From the NCBI RefSeq assembly GCF_042683125.1, contig NZ_JBHUIY010000010.1:42236-106235 (forward strand): DNA of 64,000 nt, written 5' to 3'. The position numbers were made by a program, and so were the translations under genes. This document shows, in pieces, positions 8,550-18,200 of the stretch. Position 1 is the stretch's first letter; each line of letters opens with the position of its first letter. The notes beneath the pieces are model-generated. The model had not been told where the DNA came from. It ran no database searches and saw only the letters and a program-made list of their open reading frames with translations. Origin of the DNA: Phaeospirillum tilakii. Its GTDB lineage: Bacteria; Pseudomonadota; Alphaproteobacteria; Rhodospirillales; Magnetospirillaceae.

Positions 8550-9754
8550 GGGGTGGTCTCCTCGGCCGGTTGCGTCGCCAGCGCGCGCCACAACGGGATC
8601 TGCTTTTCCAGCCCGGCCTCGGCCAGATAGCTCTGGTCGAGCGGGCCGGGGGTGGCGGGGCCGAGCGGCGAGGCCGGCCCGAGCGCGGTGGCGGCGTGCA
8701 GCGCGGCCAAGGCGAGATTGTCGCGCCCGGGGCAGGCCGACGGCCGGTCGCGATAGGCCACCGCCTCGACGATCAGGTCGGAAAAGCCCCACAGCCCGAG
8801 CAGATAGGCCCCGATCAGCGCCTGATCGGCGCCGAACGCCGCCGTTTCCGCCTCGGGCCGCGACTGGTCGGGGCCGAGCCCGGCCAGCAGCGCCGGATAG
8901 GCCTCGGGGTAGGCGTCGAGCAGCACCAGCCCGCCGATGTCGGCCAGCATCGCCGCGATCCGCGCCGCCTTGGCGGTGGCGCCATCGGCCCCGGCGGTGG
9001 CGGCGATCCCCTCGGCCAGCGCCGACAGGGTCAGCGCCCGCCGGGTCAGTCCCTCCAGCAGCGGCGCCAGCTCGGCCCGGCCGGTGAACTGGCGGAACAC
9101 CCCGGCCTGGAGCACCAGCGCCTGCACCACTTCGAGCCCGAGCAGCCGCACCGCCTGCAACGGCGTGGTGGCGGTGCTGGCGGCGGAGAAATAGGCCGAG
9201 TTGGTCACCTTCAGCAATTGGGCGGTCATCGCCAGATCCTGGCCGATGATCGCGGCCACGTCCTTGGCCGAGGAGTCCGGCGCGGTCAGCGCCTGTTGCA
9301 GCTCGACGAACACCCGGGGCAGGCTGGGCAGGTTGGTCAGCCCGGCCAGGGTGGCGCGCAGGCCGGGATCGGCCAGCCGGGCGCGCAGCCCGATCTGGCG
9401 GGTCAGCGCCCGGTGCAGCGCCGCCGCGTCGCACGGCTTGGCGAGATAGATGTGGGCCGGCCCGACCGTGCGCAGCACCGCCTCGGCATCGGCATAGCCG
9501 GACAGGATCACCCGGATGGTGGCGGGGTGCAGTTCGCGCACCCGGCCGAGCAGGGTGGCGCCGTCCATCCCCGGCATCCGCATGTCGCTGACCACCACGT
9601 CGAACGGCTGGCGGCGGATTTCCTCCAGCGCCGCGTCGCCCGAGCCGAAGAAATCCATCTCCCACTCGTCTTCCATCGCCGCCATCGCCCGGCGCAGCCC
9701 GCGCAGGACGTGGGGATCGTCATCGACGAAGGCGATGCGGATCGGCGTGGTCAT
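8546..9754 (-). CDS. Response regulator with HDOD output domain
   Basis: 402 residues. Receiver at about 4-120 with FVDDDPHVL, VVVSDMRMPGMDGA (phosphoacceptor Asp) and LAKPCD. An HDOD domain follows at about 140-330: LTNLPSLPRVFVELQQAL, DLAMTAQLLKVTNSAYF and LGLEVVQALVL. HDOD domains are HD-related, usually catalytically dead and act as signalling adaptors. The start (ATG, 1-base overlap with the kinase TAA) and the stop (ATGA overlap with the next regulator) show translational coupling to both neighbours, so the kinase at 9754-13062 is the expected phosphodonor for both regulators. Confidence 0.88.
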   Translation of the reverse strand: MTTPIRIAFVDDDPHVLRGLRRAMAAMEDEWEMDFFGSGDAALEEIRRQPFDVVVSDMRMPGMDGATLLGRVRELHPATIRVILSGYADAEAVLRTVGPAHIYLAKPCDAAALHRALTRQIGLRARLADPGLRATLAGLTNLPSLPRVFVELQQALTAPDSSAKDVAAIIGQDLAMTAQLLKVTNSAYFSAASTATTPLQAVRLLGLEVVQALVLQAGVFRQFTGRAELAPLLEGLTRRALTLSALAEGIAATAGADGATAKAARIAAMLADIGGLVLLDAYPEAYPALLAGLGPDQSRPEAETAAFGADQALIGAYLLGLWGFSDLIVEAVAYRDRPSACPGRDNLALAALHAATALGPASPLGPATPGPLDQSYLAEAGLEKQIPLWRALATQPAEETTP

Positions 9755-12700
9755 TATTCCGCCGCCTCCTCCAGCGCCGGCCCGCCGTCGAGCGGCAGGC
9801 GGACGATGAATTCGGCCCCCTCGCCCGGGGTGCCGCCGGCCTCGATGGTGCCGCCATGCTTGACCGTCACCACGTCGCGGCAGATCGCCAGCCCCTGGCC
9901 GGTGCCCTTGCCGACCGGCTTGGTGGTGAAGAACGGGTCGAACAGCCGTTCGCGGATCGCGGGGGGAATGCCGGTGCCGCTGTCGGCGACGCGGATCTCG
10001 ACCCAGCCGGCCTCGTGCCGGGTCGAAAGGCGGATCCGCCCCGGCAGCGGCTTGCCGGCCCCCTCGATCGCCTGGGCGGCATTGACGATCAGGTTGAGGA
10101 ACACCTGGTTCATCTCGCCAGCATAGCACACCACCGGCGGTAGATCAGGGTCGAAGTCACGCTCGATTTCGGCCACGTGCTTCCAGGTGTTGCGGCTGAC
10201 GGTCAGGGTGCTTTCGAGGGCGCGGTTGAGGTCGGTCGCGGTCTTGGCGGTGGTGCCGGGGTGGGAGAATTCCTTCATCGACAGCACGATGCGGGCGATC
10301 TGGCCGACCCCGTCGAGCGATTCCGCCACCGCGTCGGGCAGTTCGCCCAGCAGGCGGGTGACGCGGACCTTGCCGGCGGTCTGCTCGAACCCGGCCGCCG
10401 CCTCGGCCAGTTCGGCCGGGGGGGCGGGCAGGGCGGCGGCGCTGGCGGCCAGGGTCCGCCCGGCCTCGATCACCCGGCCGAGCTTGCCCAGCGCCTCGGA
10501 CAGATAGCGCAGATTGTCGCCGATATACTGGATCGGGGTGTTGATCTCGTGGGCGATGCCGGCGGCGAGCTGGCCGATGCTGGCCAGCCGGGCCGATTGC
10601 ATCGTCTCGTGCTGGGCCAGCTTCAGCACCGCGATGTCGCGGAACGACACGATCACCGCCCGGCCCAGCGTTTCGTCGCTGAGCGGGGCCGAGGCATAGG
10701 CCACCGCCAGGGTGCGGCCGTTGGCGAGCAGGAAGCTCGCGTCGTTGTCGCAGGCCGGCGGGCCGCCCTCCAGCACCCGGGCGAAGGGCGAGGCGGCGAA
10801 GCCGACCTCGCCGTCGCGGGTGCGCAGATGCATCAGGTCGTCAAGGGCATAGCCCTCGATCTCGCCCCAATTGGCGCAGTCGAGCAGGGCGCGGGCCGAC
10901 GGGTTGGCGAAGGCCAGCCGGCCGGCGCGATCGACCACCACCACCCCCTCGACCAGACTGTCGGTGATCCCCTTCAGCCGCTCGCGCGAGGCGCGCAGCG
11001 CCGCCTCGGTGCGGGTGCGGACCTCGGCGGCGCGGACCAGCTCGGCGGTGCGCTCGGCCACCTGCCGCTCCAGCTCCTTCTGCTGGTTGGCCAGGGTCCA
11101 TTCATATTGCAGCCGGAGGGTGGCGTCGCGGAACAGCAGCACCGCCCCGGCGGCGCAGCCATGTTCGACGATCGGCCCGACGTAATAATCGATCGGCAGG
11201 TCCTGGCCGTCGCCGCGCAGCACGGTCTGGCCCTGGCCGCTCTGCTCGCTGCCGTCGCGGCAGGCGGCGAGGATCGCCGGGCCGGCAATGCCGATACTGC
11301 CGGCGAGGCCGATGCTGCCACCGAGGCCGGCGGGGCCGATGGTATCGGCGGTGCCGCCGGGGCTGCCCTGGCCGATCAGGTCGCCGAGCGGGCGGCCCTC
11401 CATCTCGTCGGCATCGTAGCCGAGCAGGCGGGCGGCGGCGGGATTGGCGAACATCACCCGCCCGGCCGAATCGAGGCCGAGGATCCCCTCGCCGGCGGCG
11501 TCGAGGATCAGGCCGTAGCGGCGGCGCAGCTGGTCGAGTTCGGCCTCGCGTCGCTTCAGTTCGGTGATGTTGATCCGCACCGAGATCACGCCGCCTTCGC
11601 GGGTGGCGAATTCGCGGCTCTGGAACCACTGGCCGTCGCTGGTCTGGACGATCACCGCCTCGCCGTTGGCCTCGCGGTGGCGGCGGATGCGGTCCTCCAG
11701 CCAGACCTCGAACCGCTGCGGCCCGATGTCGAACAGGCGCTGGTCATAGGCATAGGTGATCACGTCGCGGAAGGTGATGCCGCCGGCGGCCAGGGACGCA
11801 TCGATCTTCAGCAGGTCGCGATAGGCGGCGTTGCTGATCACCAGCACGTCGTCGCGGTCATAGACGGCGATGGCGTCGGCGAGGTTTTCCAGCGCATCGA
11901 CCAGTTGCTGCTGGGCGCGCTGGGCGCGCGCCTCGGCCTGGGCCTCGCGGGTGATGTCGGCACCGACGCCGCGATAGCCGTGGAAGGCGCCGTCCTGGCC
12001 GAACACCGGGGTGCCGCTGATCCGCACCGTGCGGAAATCCTTGCCGCCGGGCGGGCCGATATTGAGGGTCAGGTCGCGGAAGGCGGCGCGGGCGGCGATG
12101 TCGCGGCGGTGGGTTTCGGCCAGGACGGGATCCTCCTCGCCCAGGCCGAGATCGAACCAGCTGAGCCCGACCACCGCCGCCGGCTTGACCCCCAGCACCG
12201 AGGCGATCAGTTCCGAGGCGTAGGTCAGGCGGTATTCGGCGTCGGTTTCCCAGAACCAGTCCGAAGCCGAGGCGGCGAGATCGCGGAAGCGGCGTTCGCT
12301 GTCGCGCAGTTCGGCCTCGACCTCCTCGCGCCGCTGGATCGCCACCGTCAGCTCCTCGACCCGCCCGCGCACGGCATGGGCCATCGCGTTGAAGGCGGTG
12401 CCGAGCTGGCCGATCTCGTCCTCGCCCTCGGCCAGGGCGATCGAGGTGTAATCGCCGCGCGCCACCGCTCCGCTGATGCGGGTGAACTGGTCGAAATGGC
12501 GGGTCAGCCAGATCCCGATCGCGGTCAGTAGCGCCACCGACAGCAGCAGGGCCCCGCCCGAGATCGCCAGCCCCTGGATCAATTGGGTATGCAGCGCCGC
12601 CACCTGCGGGGCGAGGTCGAGCCCGAACTGCAACCGTCCCAGATCCTGGCCGAGCAGCCCGATCGGGGCGGCGACGTCGAAGCGGTGGACGTTGGGCTCC

Positions 12701-13062
12701 TTCTCGACGAAGGACAGCACCCGGTCGGGGGCGGGCAGGGCGCGGTCGGGCGGCCAGCCGCTGATCGCGACGATGCGGCCGCGATTGTCGCTGACGGCGA
12801 GATAGGCCAGGGCGTCGGCGACCAGACTCTCGTCGAGGATCGCCTGGACGGTGGCGTGGTCGCGCTGGGCCAGCGGGGTGATCAGCGCCGCCTGGAGCAC
12901 CGGCACCAACTGGCGGGCCTGGCTTTCCGCCTGGGTCTGGAGACTGTCGCTCAGCACCCTCAGCCCGCTGCCGACCAGCAGGGCCAGCATCGCCACCTCG
13001 ACCAGCACCGCCGCCAGCAACAGCCGGGCCCGCACCGTCCGCAGCAGCGACGGGGCGGTCAT
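9754..13062 (-). CDS. Membrane sensor histidine kinase with HAMP and several PAS domains
   Basis: 1102 residues. TM1 about 10-33, periplasmic part about 35-160, TM2 about 163-187, HAMP about 190-245, then about four PAS folds (around 256-375, 390-500, 510-660, 690-800). HisKA has QLAAGIAHEINTP, and the HATPase has NLIVNAAQAI, DSGTGIP and GTGQGLAIC. The third PAS carries a Gly-X-Y stretch (see the finding at 11275-11338). ATG 13062 overlaps the stop of the PhnD-like gene by ATGA. The periplasmic binding protein probably presents ligand to this kinase, whose partners are the two downstream regulators. Confidence 0.9.
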   Translation of the reverse strand: MTAPSLLRTVRARLLLAAVLVEVAMLALLVGSGLRVLSDSLQTQAESQARQLVPVLQAALITPLAQRDHATVQAILDESLVADALAYLAVSDNRGRIVAISGWPPDRALPAPDRVLSFVEKEPNVHRFDVAAPIGLLGQDLGRLQFGLDLAPQVAALHTQLIQGLAISGGALLLSVALLTAIGIWLTRHFDQFTRISGAVARGDYTSIALAEGEDEIGQLGTAFNAMAHAVRGRVEELTVAIQRREEVEAELRDSERRFRDLAASASDWFWETDAEYRLTYASELIASVLGVKPAAVVGLSWFDLGLGEEDPVLAETHRRDIAARAAFRDLTLNIGPPGGKDFRTVRISGTPVFGQDGAFHGYRGVGADITREAQAEARAQRAQQQLVDALENLADAIAVYDRDDVLVISNAAYRDLLKIDASLAAGGITFRDVITYAYDQRLFDIGPQRFEVWLEDRIRRHREANGEAVIVQTSDGQWFQSREFATREGGVISVRINITELKRREAELDQLRRRYGLILDAAGEGILGLDSAGRVMFANPAAARLLGYDADEMEGRPLGDLIGQGSPGGTADTIGPAGLGGSIGLAGSIGIAGPAILAACRDGSEQSGQGQTVLRGDGQDLPIDYYVGPIVEHGCAAGAVLLFRDATLRLQYEWTLANQQKELERQVAERTAELVRAAEVRTRTEAALRASRERLKGITDSLVEGVVVVDRAGRLAFANPSARALLDCANWGEIEGYALDDLMHLRTRDGEVGFAASPFARVLEGGPPACDNDASFLLANGRTLAVAYASAPLSDETLGRAVIVSFRDIAVLKLAQHETMQSARLASIGQLAAGIAHEINTPIQYIGDNLRYLSEALGKLGRVIEAGRTLAASAAALPAPPAELAEAAAGFEQTAGKVRVTRLLGELPDAVAESLDGVGQIARIVLSMKEFSHPGTTAKTATDLNRALESTLTVSRNTWKHVAEIERDFDPDLPPVVCYAGEMNQVFLNLIVNAAQAIEGAGKPLPGRIRLSTRHEAGWVEIRVADSGTGIPPAIRERLFDPFFTTKPVGKGTGQGLAICRDVVTVKHGGTIEAGGTPGEGAEFIVRLPLDGGPALEEAAE

Positions 13063-13898
13063 GGCGTCCTCTGGCTTTCGAGGATGGCCCGCACCTCGCG
13101 GGCGAAGGGTTCGAGCGCGCTCAGCTCCTCCGGCCGCACGGCGCGGTAGCCGCCCAGCGCGGTGGTCTCGAAATAACGCTGCCCGGCCGGGCTGGCGGCG
13201 AAGGTGTCGAGGGCGGCGTCGATCGCCGGACGTTGCCCCGCCAGCCGCCGGTTGAGCAGATAGACCCGCCCCAGCATCGGCTCGGACCGGACCAGGAAGC
13301 GCAGCCGCGCCTGCACGTCGGGATTGAGGGAAAGGAAATTGGCGGTGGAAAGCAGCCCGGCGGCGGCGTCGCCGGCCAGCACCAGCTGGGCGACGCTGTC
13401 GGCGGCGCTGACATAGCGGACGTCGGCGGCGACGTGGTGGGCGTTCAGCCAGTGCAGGCCCCATTGCGTCACCAGCGAGGTCGGGCTGAGCCCGATCACC
13501 CGGCTGCCGTCGAGCGCCTCGGGACCGCTGGCGGCGGAGTCGCGCGGCACCACCACCACGGCACGGAATTCGGCGGCATAGGTGCGAATCGGCAGATAGC
13601 CGGCATCGACCCGCAGCAACTGGGCCTGATGGCCGGTGGTGATGGCGAGGTCGTATTCCTGGGCCAGGGCGCGGCGGACGAAGGTGGTGAAATCGGGCGC
13701 GGTGATCACCTCGACCGGGCGGCCCAGCGCCTGTTCGAGATGCTCGCGCAGCGGCTGGTACAGTTCGAGCACGAAGCGGGCGCTGGTGTGCGGCACCACC
13801 CCGATCCGCAGCGGCTGATCCTCGGCGCGCGCCGGCCCCGCCGTCAGGACCGCGAGCGCCAGCCCGAGCAGCCCCGTGATCGCCTCGCGTCGTCTCAT
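13059..13898 (-). CDS. PhnD-like periplasmic substrate-binding protein (sensory)
   Basis: 279 residues from ATG 13898 (GGAGG just upstream). Signal peptide MRRREAITGLLGLALAVL..ARA, then LRIGVVPHTSARFVLELYQPLREHLEQALGRPVEV and DFTTFVRRALAQEYDLAITTGHQA, the pattern of the phosphate/phosphite/phosphonate-binding (PhnD) family. No ABC permease or ATPase gene is nearby. The gene is translationally coupled to a sensor kinase, so a sensing rather than transport role is inferred. The ligand may be an oxyanion but cannot be fixed from sequence. Confidence 0.85.
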   Translation of the reverse strand: MRRREAITGLLGLALAVLTAGPARAEDQPLRIGVVPHTSARFVLELYQPLREHLEQALGRPVEVITAPDFTTFVRRALAQEYDLAITTGHQAQLLRVDAGYLPIRTYAAEFRAVVVVPRDSAASGPEALDGSRVIGLSPTSLVTQWGLHWLNAHHVAADVRYVSAADSVAQLVLAGDAAAGLLSTANFLSLNPDVQARLRFLVRSEPMLGRVYLLNRRLAGQRPAIDAALDTFAASPAGQRYFETTALGGYRAVRPEELSALEPFAREVRAILESQRTP

Positions 13899-13911
13899 CG
13901 CCCGCCTCCGT

Positions 13912-14592
13912 TCACCGATCTTCACTAAAGATATAGCGCAATTCATCGAGACTTCTATCCATAACGTATGGGACGGCATTGGCGAAGGTGTCGAGAATGA
14001 TCAGGCCGTTGACCAGGGCATCGCGCGACAGGCCGGCGCGCAGGCGCCGGGCCATCCCGGCATTGACCTGGACCACCCCGGCGACGCGGTCGCGCAGGCC
14101 GTCGAGGGTGGCCGGCTCGCCTTGCATCAGCCGGCCGAGCAGATGGGTGGCGAACAGCCGGACCAGGGTTTCCTCCTCGCTGGCGAAGGGGAGATGGAGG
14201 CGGGCCATCGGCCGGAAGAAGGCCAGCAGCGGACAGCCGCAGGTGGCCCCGACCAGCCCGATCAGCGAGGCGGTGCCTTCCTGGAGGGCGCCCTTGGCAA
14301 TCATGGTGCGGCGGGGGGTGACCACCTCGACCACGGTGATCTCGTAGGAATAGAACTGGGTGAAATGCGGCACCAGCGGCGCCAGCGCCCGGGCGAACGG
14401 ACAAAGCGGGCTGGCGGCCGGATCGAGCGGGCAGCCGGCGCAGCGGCTGAATTCCAGCGCGGTCCAGGGCGGCGGGGAAAAGTCCGGCGGGTCGAGCAGA
14501 TCGAATTCCGGCGAGAACCGTAACCGCACCGTCTCGCCGCCGCCGCTGGCGAAGTGGAAATGATAGGCGATCTCGCTCGGTTCGGTCGTCAT
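13912..14592 (-). CDS. Conserved-looking Cys-rich protein heading the signalling operon, function unknown
   Basis: 226 residues, no signal peptide or clear membrane helix. An N-terminal beta-rich stretch (YHFHFASGGGETVRLRF) is followed by CAGCPLDPAASPLCPFA (three Cys near residues 52-65) and by GATCGCPLLAFFRPMARLH (two Cys near 117). The spacing suggests metal binding or redox sensing, which is inference. It lies 13 bases upstream of the PhnD-like gene on the same strand and is probably the first gene of the operon. I do not recognise the family with certainty. A ligand- or metal-binding accessory for the two-component system is possible. Confidence 0.75.
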   Translation of the reverse strand: MTTEPSEIAYHFHFASGGGETVRLRFSPEFDLLDPPDFSPPPWTALEFSRCAGCPLDPAASPLCPFARALAPLVPHFTQFYSYEITVVEVVTPRRTMIAKGALQEGTASLIGLVGATCGCPLLAFFRPMARLHLPFASEEETLVRLFATHLLGRLMQGEPATLDGLRDRVAGVVQVNAGMARRLRAGLSRDALVNGLIILDTFANAVPYVMDRSLDELRYIFSEDR

Positions 14593-15170
14593 CTTACCCG
14601 CTCTGGCCGGAGGAGGGCACGACAGAAGTATTGCATATCCGTGCCGGGTTAGACTACCTGGACGTTGGCGCGAACCATGCGGGCCGGCCGGCGGAGGCCG
14701 AACAAGCTTTTGAACGGAAATGGGATTTTGGGGCGGCGACGCCTGAGCCCGCCCGGCCCATGACCTGCCCCGTTGGGTCGGTGGATGAAGCCCGCCCTGC
14801 GCGCCGCCCGTGGTGACGGCGTCTAACTTCGGTCTTGTCAGGGCAGGTATAAGGGCATAATCTGACGCGCGTAAATAGCGGCAAGATACGTTACCGTTAA
14901 TGGCCGTGCCCGATGCCGCTTTCGGATGTCGTGCTTAAGCAACGCAACCAAATCAGTAAAATTTTTAGTTTGAGTTGTTTTAATTTTATTGGATGAGACT
15001 TGTTCCATCTAATATGGATCGCCTTACGTAACTTACTACTTTTGGTATATTTATCGCCGGATCGGTTCGCGTTAAATCGGCAGCCGCTGGATTTTCAATA
15101 TGGGTCCGAAAGACGGACGGCTCTTGTCGGGGGCCTGGGGGGCCTTTCCTTGCCCTTCGCGCGGCACGCC
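14593..15170. other. Intergenic region between divergent operons, with AT-rich core
   Basis: No convincing gene. The stretch at about 14820-15070 is much more AT-rich than its surroundings (for example TTTTTAGTTTGAGTTGTTT near 14960) and probably holds promoters for the minus-strand signalling operon and the plus-strand GGDEF-EAL gene. I could not assign specific -35/-10 boxes. Short open frames here look random. Confidence 0.5.
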
Positions 15171-15241
15171 CCCGCGCCCAACCATCAATGGGTTCCAAGG
15201 GCCTTGCGGCCCTTGGCGGGGGTGGGCGGAGCCCACATCAC
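15171..15241. repeat. Intergenic palindromic repeat, family A
   Basis: Contains CGCCCAACCATCAATGGGTT followed by the GGGCCTTGCGGCCC hairpin and GTGGGCGGAGCCCAC. It is the inverted near-identical partner of 21838-21905 over about 65 bases. It lies directly upstream of the GGDEF-EAL gene, so here it would be transcribed into the leader or end transcription from upstream. Confidence 0.75.
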
Positions 15242-15283
15242 CCGACAACCGAGATGAGACGGCTTGACGGAGAATGATTTCGG

Positions 15284-18200
15284 ATGGGGGGGATGGCATC
15301 TTCCGGACGGGTCCATCGACTGGGTTCAGCGATTTTCCGTCGCCTGAAGCAACGGCTGCCCCTGCCGGTGGCGGCGGTGGTGATGGTCGATCTGTTTCTA
15401 CTGGGTGTCCTTACTTTCTCGCTGGTGACGGGGTATCAGCGTGATTATGACAAGACCGTCGCCGCCCTGGACAATCTGTCGCGTTCGATGGATGACACTC
15501 TGACCCGACGGGCCGACAAGATCGATCTGACCCTGCGGACCGCCGTTGACGAAGCCGAGCGCGAACTGGCGTCCGGTGGACTCGACCGGGCGACCCTTGA
15601 CGCCTTCGGCGCCCGTCTTGACGAGCGGGTCCCCGAGGCGCTCGGGCTGGCGGTGTGGGACGCGCGGGGACAGCTCGTTCATGCCTCCCCCAAAGCGCGC
15701 GTCAACACCTTCAACGTCTCGAATCGCGAATTCTTCACCCGCCAGCGCGACGAACCGACGCTCGGGCTGTTCATTTCCGCGCCGTTCCAGGGGCGGATGT
15801 GGCCCAACCCGATCATCGTCCTGTCGCGTCGCTATCAGGCCCCTGACGGATCTTTCGCCGGGATCGTCAGCCACGCGGTGTCCGTCGATTCCCTGTCCTC
15901 GATCCTGTTCTCCGCCGAAGCCCTGGGGCCCGGGACTTCGGTGACGTTATGGGACCGCAAACTGGGGATGGTCAGCCAGTACACCCAGAGCCGGTTTCGT
16001 CTTGAAACGGGGACCAGGGCGTCGCCCCAACTGGCGGCGCTGATCGAACGCGATGCCGCGCCAACGGTTTACCATCATGTCCGGGCGGATTTCGGTCATG
16101 CGGAGCGGATCGCTTTTTTCCGCAAGGTCGGCAGTTGGCCCTTGTACCTGTCGCTGGGGGTGTTTCGAGACGACGCGCTGGCCAAATGGCGCCGGGAGGC
16201 GTTGACCCTGGGCGGCCTCGGCGTCCTGTTTCTGGCCGCGTCGATCTGGGGCCTCGTCCTCTACATGCGGTATCTCAACGCGCTGCGGGCGAGCGAACAG
16301 CGTTACAAGGGCCTGTTCGACCACATGCAGGTCGGGCTGTCGTTGCGGGAGGCCGTGTTCGACGAAGGGGGACGGCCGGTCGATTTCCGCTTCCTGGCCG
16401 CGAACGACGCCTATCTCCGCCTCTGCAAATTGTCTCAGGAGCAGGTCGTCGGCCGAACCTTGCGGGAGGTCTTCCCGTATCCGGAAGGCCGCCTGCCCGA
16501 CTGGACCGCGGCATACGACCACGTCGTCATCAGCGGCGAGCCGGCCCATTTCGAGGCCTATGCCGAGCTGTCCGGACAGTGGCTGGATATCGTTGCCTAC
16601 CGGACCGAACCGGGCCGGATCGCGGTCCTCTCGATCGACATCAGCGATCACAAGGCCGCCGAGGACCGGGCCCGGCGCCTCTCCCGGCTCTACGCCGCGC
16701 TCAGTCAATGCAATCAGGCCATCGTCCACAGCGCCAATCAGGAAGACCTGTTTCCGCAGGTGTGTCACGCCGCCGTTGAATTCGGCGGGATGACCGCCGC
16801 CTGGATCGGCTGGATCGACCAGGAAGCCCAATGCGTCAAGCCGGCGGCCACCTACGGGATCGGTCCGGCGGATCTGGAACAATTGCAGGTGTCGATCGCC
16901 GAATCCGGTCATTTCGGCCAAGGCCCGACCGGTTGCGCCATTCGGTTGGACCGGCCGGTCTGGTCCGACGACATCGTTCGCGACGGCGGCTTCGATCCCC
17001 GGTGGTGGGAGTGGCCAACCGGGATGGGGGTCGCGTCGGCGGCCGCTCTTCCCCTGCACCGGAGAGGGAACGTCGTCGGCAACCTGACCCTTTATTGCGA
17101 TACCCCCAACGCCTTCGATAACGAAGCCAGGAAACTGATGGCGGAAATGGCGTCCGACATCAGTTTCGCCCTGGACAACTTTGCCCGGGAAGCCGAACGC
17201 CGACAAAGCGAGGCCCGGATCAACGATTTGGCTTTCTTCGATCAACTGACCGGGCTGGCCAATCGGGCCTTGCTGATCGACCATCTCAAACAGGCGATCG
17301 CGGGGTGCCTGCGCAGCGAAACGTTCAATGCCCTGTTCTTCATCGACCTCGACAACTTCAAGACCATCAACGACACCCTCGGCCATGACCGGGGCGATCT
17401 GCTGTTGCAGCAGGTCGCCCAGCGTCTGTCCTCGGTCGTCCGGGCGGTCGATACGCTCGCCCGCTTCGGCGGGGATGAATTCGTGCTGCTGGTGCAGGGG
17501 CTGTCCCGCGACGAAACCGAGGCGGCCGCCGATGCCGAGACGGTCTGCGGGAAGATTCTGGCCGCGCTCGACCGGCCTCTCCAACTCGACGATGCCTTCT
17601 ACCGCTGCACCGCGAGCATCGGGGTGACCCTGTTCGGAAATCGGGTTCACTCCGTCGATGACCTGCTGAAGCAAGCCGACATGGCCATGTACAAGGCCAA
17701 GGGAGCCGGCCGGAACAACGCCCGCTTCTTCGATCCCGTCATGCAGTCGATCATCCTGAACCGCCTTGCCCTGGAACGGGATCTGGCCGAGGCGATCCGG
17801 CTCGAACAATTCACGCTGCATTACCAGCCGCAGATTTTTGGGACCGATCGGGTGGTTGGCGCCGAGGCGCTGATCCGCTGGCCGCATCCCACCCGGGGGA
17901 TGGTTTCGCCCGCCGACTTCATCCCGCTGGCGGAGGAAAATGGTCAGATCCTGGCGATCGGCGAATGGGTGCTGAAGACGGCGTGCGCGCAACTGATCGC
18001 CTGGGCCGGCCGGCCCGAATTTGCCGATCTGTCGATCGCGGTCAATGTCAGCGCCCGCCAGTTCCGCGAACCAAACTTTGTCGAAACCGTCGTAAAAACC
18101 GTAAATGAAACGGGCGTCAATCCGAGAATGTTGAAGCTGGAGCTGACGGAAAGCCTGATGGTTGTCAGTGTTCAGGAGGTGATCGAAAAAATGACCCTCC

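Noticed and set aside
14631..14816. Short plus-strand open frame between the divergent operons
   Set aside because: No ribosome site, no recognisable composition, and overlaps the probable promoter region.
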